A stretch of 64,000 nucleotides of DNA. Source: Methylobacterium sp. R2-1. GTDB taxonomy: Bacteria; Pseudomonadota; Alphaproteobacteria; Rhizobiales; Beijerinckiaceae. Shown piece by piece: positions 62,178 to 64,000 of this stretch. The stretch spans positions 248,001-312,000 of the forward strand of contig NZ_JACHWM010000006.1 of the NCBI RefSeq assembly GCF_014191355.1. Reading direction: 5' to 3'. Positions within the stretch are counted from its first letter, which is position 1; every line of letters begins with the position of its first letter. A program made the position numbers and the translations under genes. The notes below the pieces were generated by a model. That model saw nothing but the letters and a program-made list of their open reading frames with translations, made no database searches and was not told the origin of the DNA.

Positions 62178-64000
62178 TTGTGCTCTGATTACGACCGGGC
62201 GATCGCGCGGTTTGCGCGTTCGGAGGCCGAAGCCGACACGTGGCTGGAGGGGTTCGCCGACGACACCTATCAGGCCGAAGAGCATGCGGTCGATGCGGAC
62301 GGCGCCGATCACATCATCGACGAGCCCGGCGAGCAGTACTTCAACGCTCGTCAGGGCATGAAGATCGTCGTGAGACTTCGTCGGGCGCGCGACGGCATTG
62401 ATTGGATCGTCGGCAGCCCGCATCGCAAACTTCTCGTCTACGTGCTGGCGGAGCTTGTCGCCGAAAGTCCTCGTTCGCCGAAGCTTGCGGAGCTGGAGTT
62501 CCTGCTCAAGCACGCGGAGGATTGGGTTCGCGACCAAGCGTGGTGCGCCGTCCAGCTGCATTGGAACGACGGCTTGAGTGATTTCCTAATGGCGGAACTG
62601 GCCCGATCCGATTTGAAGAGCGTCAGTCATCGGCAACGCCTCGTAGAGATCGCCGCGGTCCATAGCGGGGCCGGGGACCCCGTTCCCGATCTCATCCAAG
62701 TCTTGGGAGGGGCTTCATCCGAGCGGCGCCTAGAGATTGTGTATGACGTAATTGCGACGAAGCTCGATGATGATCTGAAGGGCAAGGTCGGCGTCGCGAC
62801 GTGGCGTGCTCGTGCGGATCGGCTGGCCCAGAATCTCGGTGAGGCCGAACGCGGACTGGCCAATGGCTTGATCGACATCATGACGGGCGGGGAGATCCGG
62901 GCTGTGGCATCGGTGCTGCCGGGGCCAGCCCGGAGCCTGGTGACTTCTATCCTGCAAACCTGTTCGATCGATCTGGCCGGTCCGCTCGCGTGTCTGGCGG
63001 GTGCAGCGGGTCTCGATATCGCGGCGGCTGCGGAACGGCTGCTCTCGACCGATGACGCGCGCGACGGCCAAGCGGCGATCCAAGCGCTGCAGATCGCCAA
63101 TGGCGTCGACCTGCGCACGTCTCTGCGAAAGGCTCTAGCACATAGGCGCTATGATGTTCGCCGAGAAGCGCTTCGCGCGCTCGTGCCCGACGCGACGCCC
63201 GATGAGCGGAAGCATCTGATTTCGGTCGCCGGCGACGACAGCGCAGATATGCGATTGGCGTTTGCGCGTCTCATGCAGGAGCATCTTTGGCCGGAGGCCG
63301 TCGACCCTTTGACGGAATTGCTTGCGGATACGCGAAACTTCGGCAGCCCTTCGCCGATGGGAGGGGCGTGGTCTCGGTTCAGCGTCGCTCGGGCTGCGGG
63401 CCAAGCCCTTGGAGTATTCAAAGGACTACCGGTCAGCGCCATTGATGCTCTGCTTGACGCGGCCTGCGGACACTCTGCCGACCCGTTCGTTGCGTGCGCC
63501 GCCTTGTGTGCGTTGGCGAAACAGGACGATGCACGCATCACTCCAGTCTTGCTGGCGGCGCTCGAAAGCGCCGGCCTGGCAGGCGACGCCGCCTATAGGC
63601 CCAGGGCGCAAGCTGCCGCTTGGGCGCTCTGCGACCGTGCGACGGGTGAAAAGCTCGACGCGTTGGATCCTGACGCAGTACGCGTCGCGCAATGCGATAC
63701 GTCGGTGATTGCCGGCCCGCTCTTGGTCGCCTTCGGCGCGCTGGGCGGTGAGCCCCGTGAAAAGGTGCTTCGGGAGCTGCGCGCTGGCAAGAAGTTCGAG
63801 CGCGAGACGCTTGTCAGAACGACTGCCGTAGCTGTCGACAAGATCGACGGACTGGTTCTGGATGACCGTGAGCAAATTCTGTAGCGACTGGCGCGAGGCG
63901 AGGCCTTGGATGCGCTAAACCCGTTTGAACGCGCCATGGTCGAGAAGTGGAGCCAAGCGCTCGATGTCGACTCGGGATTCGAGCGATTTACCGCTTGGGT
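62178..64000 (+). pseudogene. HEAT-like helical-repeat protein with in-frame stop
   Basis: The frame encodes at least 568 residues of alternating short helices typical of HEAT-like solenoids (RRYDVRREALRALVPDATPD, DDSADMRLAFARLMQEHLWP, DPFVACAALCALAKQDDARI). TAG at 63882-63884 interrupts it, but the same frame goes straight on with coding-like sequence (RLARGEALDALNPFERAMVE, KWSQALDVDSGF) to the window edge. It is therefore either a nonsense-mutated gene or a sequencing error. The 5' end is also doubtful: only TTG 62178 is available after an upstream stop, with no ribosome binding site. Function unknown. Confidence 0.55.

Overview
The window is high-GC bacterial DNA whose gene families point to an alphaproteobacterium, most plausibly Methylobacterium/Methylorubrum or a close Rhizobiales relative. 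The pointers are a DUF2239 protein, a GapR/UPF0335 nucleoid protein, a Gly/Tyr-rich exported-protein remnant, an APH(6)-type kinase and IS3/ISL3/IS427-type insertion sequences. No rRNA, tRNA, replication gene or core metabolic operon is visible. The stretch reads as an accessory region: an integrative element, a defence island, IS debris and a giant secreted protein.

Left flank (1-9.7 kb): a DUF2239 gene; two miniature internally deleted IS3-type elements (941-1390 and 5422-5826) that share one deletion junction; a divergent pair of c-di-GMP enzymes (HD-GYP phosphodiesterase and Cache-GGDEF cyclase); ISL3, IS427 and LysR remnants; and a TetR regulator with an extra C-terminal domain and an 18-bp palindrome in front of it. 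A truncated copy of the repressor encoded at 40.7 kb lies at 1.7-2.2 kb.

Integrative element (9.4-16.6 kb): a ribbon-helix-helix protein, a ParA-shaped protein without a P-loop, an unknown protein, a soluble FtsH-like AAA+/M41 protease, an HNH protein, a phage-like protein, an excisionase-like HTH protein and a tyrosine integrase followed by a terminator. From 16.7 to 21.3 kb lie unknown genes and a small cell-wall cluster (M15 peptidase, unknown partner, convergent DUF5675-like protein).

Defence island (22-46 kb): a Swt1-type HEPN protein; a large nitrilase-fold protein; a type II CBASS (CD-NTase, E2-E1 Cap2, JAMM Cap3, divergent HNH-SAVED Cap5) with an extra two-repeat beta protein; a RelA/SpoT synthetase domain fused to a long helical tail; a tightly linked patatin / gluzincin / metallo-beta-lactamase operon that I do not recognise as a named system; a double-HTH repressor; a decayed McrBC; and a stand-alone M41-type peptidase with an unknown partner.

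Right flank (46-64 kb): GapR with its terminator, a frameshifted Gly/Tyr-rich gene, a streptomycin-kinase-like gene, a LysR regulator divergent from a truncated DoxX gene fused to a monooxygenase fragment, a roughly 3,400-residue RTX/cadherin-like type I secretion substrate, and a helical-repeat gene with an in-frame stop near the window edge. Three small two-TM proteins sharing a D-N/Y-W motif (32.1, 50.3 and 61.9 kb) are scattered through the accessory part.

The best candidates for undescribed biology are the three-hydrolase operon (35.7-40.4 kb), the P-loop-less ParA / soluble FtsH trio (10.1-13.8 kb), the nitrilase protein beside CBASS, and the small DNW membrane-protein family. All functional statements rest on motif reading by eye; no database search was run.
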